Shown: positions 32,137 to 42,959 of the stretch, piece after piece
Layout of the letters: the number at the start of each line of letters is the position of its first letter
How positions within the stretch are numbered: position 1 is the first letter of the stretch
Assembly (NCBI RefSeq): GCF_000150955.2
Contig: NC_011675.1
Location: forward strand, 860,650-924,649
DNA from: Phaeodactylum tricornutum CCAP 1055/1
Taxonomy: Eukaryota; Bacillariophyta; Bacillariophyceae; Surirellales; Neidiaceae
DNA length: 64,000 nucleotides
Direction: 5' to 3'
Translations under genes and position numbers: made by a program
The notes under the pieces: model-generated
Databases searched by the model: none
What the model was told of the DNA's origin: nothing
What the model saw: the letters and a program-made list of their open reading frames with translations, nothing else

Positions 32137-33177
32137 TCCTCAACAAACTTCCTCTACGACTGAAAGGCTTTGCAGCGTTAGATCCTCTTAAAATATGGTA
32201 ATTGAATCCGATTTGACGTCCATGTCACAGCTTGTAGATCGATCCCATGGTCTCTAGTAGCTCGGAGAGTCAAACCATCACCTGACCATCGAGATGGGAT
32301 TTTCTTGATTTGGTCGATGTACTTTTCTACATAAAACCGAAAGTCACACCGCCTAAATTCGTCTCCTCTGTTACGAATAGATAATTGGTTTATGTTAACA
32401 GTGAATGAAAATATATAACTACCCGTAAGTTAGCAATTGAATTCTGTTCTACCAAACTATCTCTTCCTCGGCATTAATTTAGTTTATGCCTCACAAAGCT
32501 GGCTGCTAGCTGTAAAAGTAAGGGAACACTAACTTTAACACTTTCCCGGACGACCTCCCTAGCGCACTTTTCCTCGACAAAGCCAAATTCTCAACCAGGA
32601 GACGTTCGATTCTTGTTGATGTGAAATCTGCAATTGTCATGAGAAGGAAGTTTCACTCTTCACTCTTTCTCTTTCATCCATGGTTTGCTAGAGATATTGG
32701 CTAACTGTCAATGGATGTACCCGCCTCTCAAGCCGAACTTTTCGAAGCAACTTGGACTCCCAATCTTTGTTGTGTCTTCTCGGATACAATTCCTATACTA
32801 GATAATTTGGAAAGTCAATGTCATTCGGTATTTGGCCAATAATTCGGTAACCGTTCTTGTGAAATCACATTAAATGAAGAATGTTGGTATACTGTTAATC
32901 AAAATTCTGAGGAAGCCACACACGTCTTTCTCTCGTTTCACGACTGACGATGACCTGCGTCTATTTCGGCGCGTCCGCATCCTCCTGCGGGATGTTGCCG
33001 CTCCTCGCAATCCTGATATGCAGTGATAGAGTAATTAACTGTAAGGCGCCGCTGCAACTGGATTTTTTCTTTCATTTGAGCGAAGGCAGTTCCTAAAGCT
33101 CGACGATCCACAAAAAGTCATCTGAAAAACGCTTACAAGCTGTTTCACCTCTTCCGCTACGACTAGCAATAATCAGT
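32137..33177. other. Divergent promoter region between Obg and MFS transporter
   Basis: 1041 nt, AT-rich, no supportable gene. It contains AACAGTGAA (about 32399-32406) and TTAACTGTAA (about 33035-33044) words, and no other structure that I can see. Confidence 0.5.
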
Positions 33178-34851
33178 ATGCTCACAGCGGACAAGCGGCC
33201 GACGCAGCGCTACGAACAAGTCGTCACTGAGATCGATCACTGTTCAGACGCTGAGGAACAGCCGGTAGACCTTGACACAAATCACAACATTACGCATCTA
33301 CCTTCTCCATTGCCTCTGGTAGAAAATGAAGATCTGTTTTCAACCGCCCCAAATTTAAAGAGCCACAACGATAACGACTTGGAATACATTTCCACTGATG
33401 TTGCTTTGGAGAGAATCGGTATGGGAGCATTTCAAATACGTATTTTGATTGCTTCTGGACTTTGTTTTGCGGCTGATGCCATGCAGGTGATTTTACTTAG
33501 CTTCCTCTCGCTTGTCGTCCAAGACCTTTGGTCGCTCAGCAACGACTTGACAGCGATGATAACCAGTTCATTGTTCGCCGGTAGCATGTTAGGTACACTG
33601 ATTCTTGGTCCATTGGCCGATTCCTGGGGACGTCGACCCGTGTTTATGCTGGCATCTTCCATAATTTCCTTCTTTGGTTTCGCCACCTCAGCAGCGACAA
33701 ACTATGGTATGTTGACTGCCACGATTTTTGGGGTCGGGGTTGGTGTTGGCGGTTTAACCGTGCCGTTTGATATTCTTGCAGAATTTTTGCCCTCGTCGCA
33801 GCGAGGTACAAATTTGCTTAAGATTGAGTATTTTTGGACCATCGGCTGTCTTTTTGTAGTTGGTATTGCCTACATGACACTTCGTGGTGAAGTACCCCAT
33901 TGGAGATTATTTGTGGCGACTTGTTCGGTTCCTTGTCTTGTATCCCTCGTTCTTGGATACTGCTGGGTACCCGAGTCAGCGCAATGGTTATGTGCGGAAG
34001 GTCGTACAGATGAAGCCTTGGAGATTTTACGACACGCTGCCGCTCTCAATGGCCTAGAAAAGGATGAGGTGTTTCCCAGCAACACGAAGTTGTTGCAGGA
34101 CGAAGACGAAAAAGACGCTTCTTTGGCCGATCTCTTTACTCCGAAGTGGAGGGAAACAACTTTGCGATTGTGGGGTGCCTGGGGTTCGTTCGCATTTGGT
34201 TACTACGGTACGCTCCTTGCCATTACCAAGGTATTTGCGGAAGCTGAAACTATAAATCGAGTAGCGGTAGGTGACGAAGAGCCTTATAGCTTCGATTACG
34301 GCGCCATTTTTGCTAGCAGTACAGCTGAGCTGGTTGGAACCACAATGGTCATTTTTGCGGTCGACAGAATTGGCCGTATCCCCTCCCAAGTGTTCAGTTA
34401 TCTTATTGCGGGCCTCTCCGTTTGTGCGCTCTGTGTCTTCGCCTCGTGGGGATTTCCTCGGTACGCTTTGATCGGTCTGAGTTTTATAGCCCGAATCTTT
34501 GAAATGGCCGCTACGTGCGTTACATGGGTGAGTACGGCGGAAATTCTGACAACCGAAGTTCGTTCCACTGGACATTCAACGGCCAACGCCATGGCACGCT
34601 TAGGAGCCATCTTTTGTCCCTATCTGGTTCAAGGAAGTGCTTCACTTACGCAAATTGGAATCGTTATGCTGTTGGTACACTTCTTTACGGCCTTTTGTGT
34701 TTCAACATTACCGGAAACTAAAGGAAAAGGCATGGGCGCTGTATCGGAAGACCAGCCAGTGGATTCGGCCATTAATAGGCTCAACCTTTTGCCTCTAGAG
34801 ACGAACGACTGCAATGAAGACGACCTTGTCATTCAAGGCGAATTGAGTTAA
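33178..34851 (+). CDS. MFS transporter, SV2/SVOP-like (sugar/organic cation porter type)
   Basis: 557 residues, intronless, ATG 33178. After an acidic cytosolic N-terminus of about 75 residues come twelve predicted helices in two halves, with a central loop (about 285-320, acidic). The MFS signature between helices 2 and 3 reads GPLADSWGRRPVF. The helix 4-5 region GVGVGVGGLTVPFDILAEFLP and the C-terminal half (VSTAEILTTEVRSTGHSTANAMARLGAIFCPYL) resemble SV2-related and plant organic-cation/SVOP-like carriers. The substrate is unknown. No signal peptide; plasma or endomembrane location is likely. Confidence 0.88.
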   Translation: MLTADKRPTQRYEQVVTEIDHCSDAEEQPVDLDTNHNITHLPSPLPLVENEDLFSTAPNLKSHNDNDLEYISTDVALERIGMGAFQIRILIASGLCFAADAMQVILLSFLSLVVQDLWSLSNDLTAMITSSLFAGSMLGTLILGPLADSWGRRPVFMLASSIISFFGFATSAATNYGMLTATIFGVGVGVGGLTVPFDILAEFLPSSQRGTNLLKIEYFWTIGCLFVVGIAYMTLRGEVPHWRLFVATCSVPCLVSLVLGYCWVPESAQWLCAEGRTDEALEILRHAAALNGLEKDEVFPSNTKLLQDEDEKDASLADLFTPKWRETTLRLWGAWGSFAFGYYGTLLAITKVFAEAETINRVAVGDEEPYSFDYGAIFASSTAELVGTTMVIFAVDRIGRIPSQVFSYLIAGLSVCALCVFASWGFPRYALIGLSFIARIFEMAATCVTWVSTAEILTTEVRSTGHSTANAMARLGAIFCPYLVQGSASLTQIGIVMLLVHFFTAFCVSTLPETKGKGMGAVSEDQPVDSAINRLNLLPLETNDCNEDDLVIQGELS

Positions 34852-35445
34852 GCTCACCAGGAACAAAGGGTTGAGCTCGAGCATAATGTATGTACTTGCA
34901 TGAAGGCTCAAGTTCAGGAACTTGCTCTTTGCATGAAAGAAATGCAAAATTGCTATGTTTCGAAATTTTTCGCAACAAAAGTTACGAGAGAAGTCTAGGT
35001 TTGCGGTGATGCTGCTCCGCCTCCTCCTCAAGTGGAGGTAGCATTGCTCGACCGAGAATCACTTAAACGAGCTATGTTCGGAATTTTACTGTTAGGTCCG
35101 CGAATGTGATAACCGGTGGTATGGTTTCTTGAGTGTGCATAGTGTTCCCCTCGAAAAGGGTCTCCAGAAGCAGTCACGGATTGCGTTTGTTGCGGGAATC
35201 AGTCCAAGGCCTTGATTGGCCAAAGCAGGTTCGTAGACGTCAGGATAAGAACTCCGCTGTCAAGGCGGAATACTCGAAATGTAGATTTCGAACGTCAGGA
35301 ATGGAATATTGCTCAAATGTAGTATCCTTGTTTCGTTTCCTGTTGTGTTCGAAAGAAGAAATTTGTGGCTCGACACACCTATCAATATTGTGTAGTCTTT
35401 CTGTGCTTTATTGCTTCTGTCATCGAATAGGCCCGTGCATGCACC
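34852..35445. other. Intergenic, upstream of beta-galactosidase
   Basis: 594 nt. A 126-codon plus-strand frame (35133-35513) overlaps the start of the next gene and has no domain, so it is not called. Nothing else seen. Confidence 0.5.
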
Positions 35446-38394
35446 ATGAAGACTATGCCATCCCTCGAGTTTCGGCAATCTTTGAAAGGGGGACGACCAA
35501 TCCCAGCCGATGAGCTGCGTCAAAGCCTTTCACACCAAGAAGTCGAATACGGCTCTTTTCTCCCAAAATCTTCAACTTTCCATGAAACAGAATTACGGCC
35601 CTGCTCGGAATTGCAAAAACGCCGTTACCAACGAGATTTGATTTTGCTCGCATGCGCAGCACTCATCATCTTGTACGTCAGTGGTTTTCCGCCAAGAATT
35701 AAGAATGCTGGTATCTTCAAGAAAACTTCCTCAATTATTCCAGAGGGTACTACATACGCTGCAACAACAGCAGAACTGAAAAACGAGATTCCGGCCTGCG
35801 GAGACGAACCATGTTTTCATCCTGACCGCGTTCAAGTACGCCGAGATCGACCATATTTCCCATCGTTTTGGAATTACAATGGTAACCTAAGTGTTTCGTA
35901 TGATGAACGTGCAATACGTATCAATGACAAGCGTGTTTTACTCTTGTCTGGTAGCATGCATCCGGTACGCGCGACTCGCGGTACCTGGGAGCATGCTTTG
36001 GACGAAGCTGTCTACAATGGTCTCAATATGATTACGGTATATATTTTTTGGGGTGCGCATCAATCCTTTCGTGACGAACCGTTAAACTGGTCCTTGGACG
36101 GATCTAGTATAGGTCCAAAAGAATCTCAATGGGAATTGGCAGACGCTCTCCGGTCGGCGGCCAATCGAGGTCTTTTCATCCATGTTCGGATTGGACCATA
36201 CGCTTGTGGTGAATATACTTACGGAGGCATTCCCGAATGGCTCCCTTTGCAAAGTTCGACGATGCGTATGAGAAGGTTGAATCGGCCCTGGTTAGACGCT
36301 ATGGAGGGTTTCGTAGCTGCTACAATCACCTATTTGTCTTCTTTCAATCTTTGGGCTCATCAGGGAGGACCGATTCTCATCGCTCAGATTGAAAATGAAC
36401 TCGGAAGTGGCGTTGATGGCTCTGCGGCCGCAAATTACGTTGTACTTGAACGTGATGAGTTCAATGACGACAAACACGAAGACTCTCATCTTCTCCAACT
36501 TGATCGATACGGGCACATTTTGGAAAATGCATCGTCTCGCGGTATGGATTCTGAGTTGCGCAATGCAACTGTCCAGGACTATGCGGACTGGTGCGGCAAC
36601 CTAGTGGCACGATTGGCTCCGAACGTCATCTGGACAATGTGTAACGGTCTTTCGGCGGAGAACACAATTTCGACTTTCAATGGAAACAATGGGATCGACT
36701 GGTTAGAAAAATATGGAGATTCGGGTCGTATACAGGTAGACCAACCTGCGATTTGGACTGAAGATGAAGGTACGTTAATTTTTGCTACCATCAGACACTT
36801 GTACAGCTGTCGATCACACAACTACCGGTATCAGTTCTCCAACATTTTTTCTCCAATTTCAGGTGGATTTCAGCTGTGGGGTGACCAACCCTCGAAACCT
36901 AGCGATTACTTCTGGGGTCGCACATCTCGTGCCATGGCCACTGATGCTTTGCAATGGTTTGCACGCGGTGGGACGCATCTGAACTATTATATGTGGTGGG
37001 GTGGGTACAACCGCGGTCGCTCATCAGCTGCCGGGATTATGAATGCGTATGCTACGGATGCTTTCTTGTGCTCATCTGGCCAGCGGCGACATCCCAAGTA
37101 TGATCACTTTCTTGCGCTGCATTTGGTTATTGCTGACATCGCAGCAATTTTGCTACACGCCCCCACGTCATTGCTCAAAAATGCTTCGGTAGAGATAATG
37201 GACGGCGACGATTGGATTGTTGGTGACAATCAACGACAGTTCCTCTACCAAGTTCTGGACACACACGATTCGAAACAAGTAATATTTTTGGAAAACGATG
37301 CCAACACAACTGAGATGGCTCGACTCACAGGGGCGAAAGCAGACGACTCATTGGTGTTTGTAATGAAACCATACTCATCGCAAATTGTAATCGATGGCAT
37401 TGTAGCTTTCGATTCATCCACTATTTCAACTAAAGCGATGTCTTTCCGGAGGACATTGCATTATGAACCAGCAGTGCTCCTCCACCTCACATCCTGGTCG
37501 GAGCCAATTGCGGGTGCGGATACTGACCAAAATGCTCATGTCAGTACCGAGCCTCTCGAGCAAACAAATTTGAATTCAAAGGCGTCTATATCGAGTGACT
37601 ATGCATGGTATGGGACGGATGTGAAGATCGACGTCGTCCTTTCTCAGGTGAAGTTGTACATCGGTACGGAAAAGGCTACGGCACTGGCTGTCTTCATAGA
37701 TGGGGCGTTCATAGGAGAAGCAAACAATCACCAACATGCTGAAGGTCCTACTGTTTTGTCCATAGAAATCGAGTCGTTGGCAGCAGGGACGCACCGACTG
37801 GCGATTCTTTGCGAATCGCTAGGTTATCACAATCTAATTGGGCGATGGGGGGCTATCACCACAGCAAAGCCGAAAGGCATTACAGGGAATGTTCTCATCG
37901 GTTCCCCACTGCTATCGGAAAATATCAGTCTCGTCGACGGGAGACAAATGTGGTGGTCACTTCCAGGCTTATCTGTTGAACGAAAAGCTGCGAGACATGG
38001 TCTTCGTAGAGAGAGTTTTGAAGATGCTGCTCAAGCTGAAGCAGGCCTTCATCCTTTGTGGTCCTCGGTTTTGTTTACTTCGCCGCAATTCGACTCTACA
38101 GTGCACTCTTTGTTTCTTGATTTGACGTCAGGCAGAGGCCATCTTTGGTTAAATGGCAAAGATTTAGGCAGGTACTGGAACATTACCCGCGGTAATTCTT
38201 GGAACGACTACTCTCAGCGCTACTACTTTTTGCCTGCCGACTTTCTTCACCTGGATGGCCAATTGAACGAGCTTATCTTGTTCGACATGCTTGGTGGGGA
38301 TCACTCTGCCGCTAGACTTCTGCTGAGCTCCATAGAAGAGTCCGAAACGTCCAAATTTTCTGACGAAGTGGACTTTGCACTTGCGTGTATATAA
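35446..38394 (+). CDS. Glycoside hydrolase family 35 beta-galactosidase, type II membrane protein
   Basis: Exons 35446-36769 and 36863-38394 give 951 residues. The 93-nt intron is open in frame, so unspliced mRNA would encode 982. A cytosolic N-terminus of about 63 residues precedes one helix (DLILLACAALIILYVSGF, about 64-83), so the enzyme faces the ER/Golgi lumen or outside. The GH35 TIM barrel starts at RINDKRVLLLSGSMHPVR. The proton donor Glu lies in GGPILIAQIENELG (about 306-320), the nucleophile is Glu439 in IWTED, and NYYMWWGGYNRGRSS closes the barrel. C-terminal beta-sandwich domains include LWLNGKDLGRYWN and YYFLPADFL, typical of plant-like enzymes. It would remove terminal beta-galactose from glycans or polysaccharides. 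Confidence 0.9.
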   Translation: MKTMPSLEFRQSLKGGRPIPADELRQSLSHQEVEYGSFLPKSSTFHETELRPCSELQKRRYQRDLILLACAALIILYVSGFPPRIKNAGIFKKTSSIIPEGTTYAATTAELKNEIPACGDEPCFHPDRVQVRRDRPYFPSFWNYNGNLSVSYDERAIRINDKRVLLLSGSMHPVRATRGTWEHALDEAVYNGLNMITVYIFWGAHQSFRDEPLNWSLDGSSIGPKESQWELADALRSAANRGLFIHVRIGPYACGEYTYGGIPEWLPLQSSTMRMRRLNRPWLDAMEGFVAATITYLSSFNLWAHQGGPILIAQIENELGSGVDGSAAANYVVLERDEFNDDKHEDSHLLQLDRYGHILENASSRGMDSELRNATVQDYADWCGNLVARLAPNVIWTMCNGLSAENTISTFNGNNGIDWLEKYGDSGRIQVDQPAIWTEDEGTLIFATIRHLYSCRSHNYRYQFSNIFSPISGGFQLWGDQPSKPSDYFWGRTSRAMATDALQWFARGGTHLNYYMWWGGYNRGRSSAAGIMNAYATDAFLCSSGQRRHPKYDHFLALHLVIADIAAILLHAPTSLLKNASVEIMDGDDWIVGDNQRQFLYQVLDTHDSKQVIFLENDANTTEMARLTGAKADDSLVFVMKPYSSQIVIDGIVAFDSSTISTKAMSFRRTLHYEPAVLLHLTSWSEPIAGADTDQNAHVSTEPLEQTNLNSKASISSDYAWYGTDVKIDVVLSQVKLYIGTEKATALAVFIDGAFIGEANNHQHAEGPTVLSIEIESLAAGTHRLAILCESLGYHNLIGRWGAITTAKPKGITGNVLIGSPLLSENISLVDGRQMWWSLPGLSVERKAARHGLRRESFEDAAQAEAGLHPLWSSVLFTSPQFDSTVHSLFLDLTSGRGHLWLNGKDLGRYWNITRGNSWNDYSQRYYFLPADFLHLDGQLNELILFDMLGGDHSAARLLLSSIEESETSKFSDEVDFALACI
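36770..36862 (+). other. In-frame, stop-free intron (exitron-like) in the GH35 gene
   Basis: 93 nt, donor GAAG|GTACGT and acceptor TTTCAG|GTGG, length divisible by 3 and free of stops. Removal joins the nucleophile block WTEDEG directly to GFQLWGD, as expected for the family. Retention would add 31 residues. Confidence 0.7.
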
Positions 38395-38517
38395 GAAAGT
38401 GCGTCTACTAGCTCGCGAAGAAAGTACACTCTACTTTTGTTTATTAAAGAAACTACTCGGTAAGGAATTTAGATAAAGGATTGACTCTATGACACGCTCA
38501 AAGCTCGTCGTATTCTC

Positions 38518-39360
38518 CTAAACTGCAACCACAACCATGGCGGCGCGGATTAGTTGATCGTTAAGTTTGAATCCCTTCGCTAACTCTTCACAGACGATGC
38601 CCTCCTCATATTCTTCCGATGGCTTCTGCATCACGGCCTGATGAAATTCATAATCAAATTCGACTCCAACAGTTTCCACCTGTTCCACACCAAGTTTTTT
38701 GAACGTTTCGAGAATCAGGTCGTAAGCCGCTTTGTATTTCGCCTCCACTTCCTTTTCAAAATCAGACTCTGCTTCAACCGATCCAAAAGCTCGGTCAAAG
38801 TTATCTAAAGCATCTAACATATGTCTCGCGACTTGCACCGTCGCCATGCCGTCACCGTTTTTGCTTTGAGAATTCATTCGGTCTTGAATTTGTTGGTACT
38901 GCCAAAAACATCATGCAATAGAAATGAGTATTTCCTTTTTCAAAAGGCAAAAAGACCTCAATCATCATGAATCTTCGCAACTTACTTCTCGCGCCAATTC
39001 GTCAAACTGATCCCCCCATTCCGCCTTGCCTTCGTCGTATCGTTGCTTGGCATCGGCAATATCTTGTTCGGTTTTGTCGATATCACTTTTCAAGACGTCT
39101 AGCTTGCGTTTAAGAAAGGCGGGCGAATTCAAAATGTCGTCGGCAGCAGCTGCTTTGATGGCAGCTCCCTTTTCATTCTTATCTTGTGCTGCCTCGCTGG
39201 TCCCGTCTTCCGCTGCACGTAGACACGTGGAAGCGGTTCGAAAATCGTAGTGACTCGTGGAAGGGTTCGACAGCTGCGGCGCGTGGAAGGCGAACGCACC
39301 AACCGTAGACGAGGCGAGCGCTACTACGCAGGATAGACACAATACTCGTTGGAAAGTCAT
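38518..39360 (-). CDS. Plastid GrpE (nucleotide-exchange factor of plastid Hsp70)
   Basis: Exons 39360-38986 and 38898-38518 give 251 residues, with GTAAGT donor and phase 0. The first ATG is 39360. The signal peptide MTFQRVLCLSCVVALASSTVGAFA is followed by FHAP, matching the heterokont ASAFAP-type plastid motif, then a short transit region. The mature part has a long dimerising helix (KLDVLKSDIDKTEQDIADAK), the GrpE head (MLDALDNFDRAFG), VEFDYEFHQAVM and the terminal GFKLNDQLIRAAMVVVA. GrpE releases ADP from DnaK-type Hsp70. Diatoms also keep a mitochondrial GrpE; the presequence makes this the plastid copy. It is convergent with the GH35 gene. Confidence 0.9.
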
Positions 39361-39869
39361 AAGCAATTTGTGAAGTTGTTAAAATGATCTGCTTGACTCC
39401 GGTGTACCGAAAGAGAAAGCAGGTCTTTCAAAAGCCAACTGGCCGGTGCGAATGTGGCCTTTCATCCATCGACTGCTGTGAGACGATGCGATTCACAGAT
39501 CCCAGAGGAAAAATGTCAAAGGCGAGGGCGCTTCGTAGCTCTTCTCAAAATGTCTTTACAAAACTCCGTATTCTACATTCCTTTTCTCATTGAACGTTCC
39601 CTGTCAATGTCAATCTCTTTCGAAAAAAACCCTGCCCTCCAATTTGGATTTACCAATTGTGTCCAAAATCAACATAAAAATGATGGCTGGGCTGACTCAC
39701 AGTCATGTCACATCTACTAGAATCGATCATCCATCACGAAAATGGCCATTTACGAAAAGGAAAAAACACTGGTTTCTCGAGACATTCCAGTAAACAATTT
39801 TACCGTCACTACAGAATAAGGCCTGAATGCAAGGTATAGAAAAGTTGAAGCGATAAGGAGAGCCATTCA
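39361..39869. other. Divergent promoter region between GrpE and SDR
   Basis: 509 nt without a gene. TCACAGTCA at 39697-39705. Confidence 0.5.
39697..39705 (+). promoter_or_regulatory. TCACAGTCA promoter-proximal motif
   Basis: Exact word in coding orientation, 164 nt before the SDR start codon at 39870. Confidence 0.35.
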
Positions 39870-41022
39870 ATGAAGACTTTTTCCCACGTCCTCCATCGTA
39901 CATGCGTGGCAATTGCCTTGCGCACTCGAAACGTCCGAATCCTGCAACCCGCACTGTCTAGATCCTTTACATCCTCGGTGTCTACTGCGTCTTTTTCTTC
40001 CCAACGATGTGGTACTCGTCTTTTCTCTACCTTTCAACCGGCTGATCCGCCAGGAACGCACGGGACGCCCGTCTTTGCCGATATCGACTTCTCCGTCGCA
40101 TCGCAACCGTCGGCGGAATCTAAACGACGCAACCATGATCCTCACGCCGTGTTCGTCGTCACTGGTGCCTCGCGGGGAATTGGGCTTCAGTTTGTGAAGA
40201 CTTTGATCCTTCGTGCTAGGGTGCGACATCTCTTGTATTTGTGGAATGGACTCGATCTTGCCTTTTTTCCCTGTTTAGCTCACAATCTGTCTCTCGTGAT
40301 GCTTCGGCCAGGGAAGCATTGTGGCGTGTTGCCGATCTCCGGAAAAAGCTGAGCTGCTACAAGAATTTATTGCTACCTTAGAAGATCCCCGTCGCATTCG
40401 CATTGTCTCTCTCGATTTGGAAGATCAAACGTCCATTGAACGCGCTGGAGCCGAAATAAAAGAAATGTTTGGCCGAGTCGACATGCTACTCAATGTAGCG
40501 GGGCTTCTGGGTGACGCCAAAACAACGCCTGGACCGGAACGTTCGCTGGCGAAAGTTGAACGAGATTGGTTTGAAAAGACGTTGGCTATTAACACAATTG
40601 GACCAGTTATGTTGTCAAAAGAACTGTCGCCGTTGATGATGCAGCGGCGCAAGCGAAAAAGTAGTGACAACGATACTGAGACGCGAGCTGTAGCCGTCAT
40701 TGCAAGCCTAAGTGCACGGGTGGGTTCTATATCGGACAACGGTTTGGGAGGGTGGTATAGTTACCGGATGAGTAAATCGGCATTAAATCAAGCGACACGA
40801 ACAATGGCGTTGGAAATGAAGCGATGTTCAACCTGGTGTATTGCACTGCATCCCGGTACGACGGATACGGACCTGAGTAAACCATTCCAGTCTAATGTCA
40901 AGGATGGAAGTCTATTCCCCGTTGACTTTACAACGGAAAAGTTGATGAATGTCATTGACTCCATGACCGAAAACAATTCAGGCGGTCTTTATGATTGGGC
41001 CGGCCAAGCCATTTCTTTTTGA
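39870..41022 (+). CDS. Short-chain dehydrogenase/reductase, probably mitochondrial
   Basis: Exons 39870-40220 and 40312-41022 give 353 residues. The 91-nt intron (AGG|GTGCGA ... CCAG|GGA) is needed to join LILRAR to GSIVACCRSPEKAE, the second beta-strand of the Rossmann fold. Before it lies the cofactor loop VVTGASRGIGLQFVKTL. Later come NVAGLLGD, a catalytic Ser in IASLSARVGSI and YSYRMSKSAL with the Tyr-x3-Lys pair, then HPGTTDTDLSKPF. The N-terminal 60 residues are Arg/Ser/Thr-rich without acidic residues (ALRTRNVRILQPALSRSF), fitting a mitochondrial presequence. The substrate is unknown; the closest type is the classical SDR group of C-factor/sniffer-like carbonyl reductases. Confidence 0.85.
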
Positions 41023-41155
41023 ATGCTTTTGCTACAAAAAGATAGGCATCTGTTTTTCAACAATTCCTCACGGTATTCAAATTTTAGAGTGCAACGTACA
41101 TTGTAGATGATTACAGTAATTTAGATTCAATTGCCAATGTAAACGCTTTCACACA

Positions 41156-42152
41156 TTATACAATCCCTTCTTCAATAGGATGATCACTGAAGCGGCCAGC
41201 ATGGCGAACGTATTGTTCTTCCTCACTATCCGGCGCGACAATCGGTACCGTTCCTTCTGATTCGTCCTGTAAAATCATATCAAGTTCAATTTTAGAGTAA
41301 AAAGACGCGACCCCGGCTCCCAAAAAGGCGAAAATCAACCCAAAGACTAATGCGAATACTCGCAGACCCCCGTTTTCACTGCGATCGGTGCCTTCTGCTA
41401 GGCTCGAAGCTGTGGCACCAATGGCGCAAAATGTAATCGTTCCAGGTAGTAATCCAACGAGCGCTACACTGTACGAAAATAACGAGATAGACGTCACCCC
41501 ACTAATGTAGTCGAGAGCGTTGTATGGGATGAGCGGTGACAACCGGAGCAGCACCATTATTTTTAGCCCATTGTTTTCCAGCGCTCTATCAATGGCACGA
41601 AATATAGGATACGAAGAGGCCAGTCGTACTACCCATTCTCGAAACAAATATCTCCCTAAAAGAAACGAGCAGACCGATCCACAACTGGCTCCAACAAAAA
41701 CAGCCTGGCATAACGAAGAACAAATTGATGAGCAATAGTAATGTGATACCGAGACAATTGGAGAAGATACTAACCAGGGAAGAAAGCGCAAGTCCTTTAC
41801 CGAAATCATCAAAAGCGCTTCGGAATGCAAATCCAGTTCCTATCGTTAGAACGGATCCCGGCACAAAGCAAATTGTTGCCGCCGTGTAAACCAAGATCAC
41901 AGCCAGCACGCCAAGGAAAGGGTGAGATTCGATCCATGTAAAGAATGAGGCTGCTGTTCTCTCGATTCTTTTTTCCTTCATTGAATCGAAAACAACTAGA
42001 GCAAGCAAAATGCCCATAACAAAGAAAATGCAGCTTCTCAACCGAGTATGTTGATGCGGTCGTGCAGTCGCATCATCGTCGCCAGCGGGCATCTCGGGTG
42101 CTATATTAAATGCGACACTGCTCCGAAAAGGTGATGGGACCGCATTACTCAT
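41156..42152 (-). CDS. DedA/TVP38/TMEM64-family membrane protein (VTT domain)
   Basis: Exons 42152-41775 and 41704-41156 give 308 residues, with donor CTG|GTTAGT and acceptor CCAG|GCT in phase 0. A polar N-terminus of about 40 residues is followed by one helix (CIFFVMGILLALVVF). Next comes the VTT core: FVPGSVLTIGTGFAFRSAF, then across the intron LAVFVGASCGSVCSFLLGRY, and LRLSPLIPYNALDYISGV, a signature of the family, with GLLPGTITFCAIGA. The tail is acidic and cytosolic. Members act in the endomembrane system as lipid scramblases or in membrane transport; a specific role here is not readable. It is convergent with the SDR. Confidence 0.88.
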
Positions 42153-42959
42153 AACTTTCTTTGCAAGTAGCGCCTACAAGGGACGCCGGGACGCTGGCAC
42201 GCTGGCATCGCTCTCTGAGGTCTCTTCGTCGTTGAACCCTTGCAGAGCAATTTACATTTGTCTTGGGAAAATTGGAAGCTATTCCGCGCCGCTATTATGA
42301 TCGCTGGTGAGCAATAAAAAGTGCTCGGGGTGTTTTGGCTAACAGTAAAGCAGGATATTTTCCCGGTCCTTTAAATTAGTTCCAATTTCTTATTGACTGT
42401 GTGACCTGGAGTATCCCAGGCCCATAAGCTACTATAGAATACTGTTAATTGAAACGGTTAAATTTGTTCCTCAGGTTCGATCCGTAAAACGGCCCAAAAC
42501 TGTGGGACGAAGGAACTTACAGTTAGCTATCGAGAGAGAAAAAACTAAGGTCCCCAATATCTTGAAAGCGATGAGTGAGCAGAATTGACATAAAAAGATG
42601 TATTCACTGTCAAATCAGTGCAATGCTTTAAGTGTTTCCGATTACCTCGTCGTCATCTTTATAGTGCAGCAACGACCATATCCAACTGGCAAGAGCCTTG
42701 TCCTCCCGCATCCAATAGACGTTTTCTATTTCATCATTTCCCAAGAAATATGTACTCGCCTAGCTGCTGTCCGTAAGGAATTGGAAACGCTGAGAGGAAG
42801 CTCCATGATAAGGAAGTGAGTCAAAAGCTGATTTGCAGTCCACTTGACCCGAGAGGTATGTGACAATTGAAAGGATTGTGCTCCGGGACTCACTGAAAGC
42901 AAGCTGCTTGAGTTTGTGGCATTGAAAAACTTTCATGTCAGTATAACGAAAGGATACAA
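42153..42959. other. Intergenic, upstream of DedA and downstream of kinase
   Basis: 807 nt. It contains TTACAGTTA at 42518-42526 and ACTGTTAAT at 42441-42449. A 73-codon plus-strand frame at 42598 is not convincing. Confidence 0.5.

Noticed and set aside
42474-42483. GGTTCGATCC, which looks like a tRNA T-loop
   Set aside because: The flanking bases do not form a T-stem and no acceptor or anticodon arm fits.
42598-42819. 73-codon plus-strand frame
   Set aside because: Short, hydrophobic but without signal or domain, and lies between two well-defined genes.
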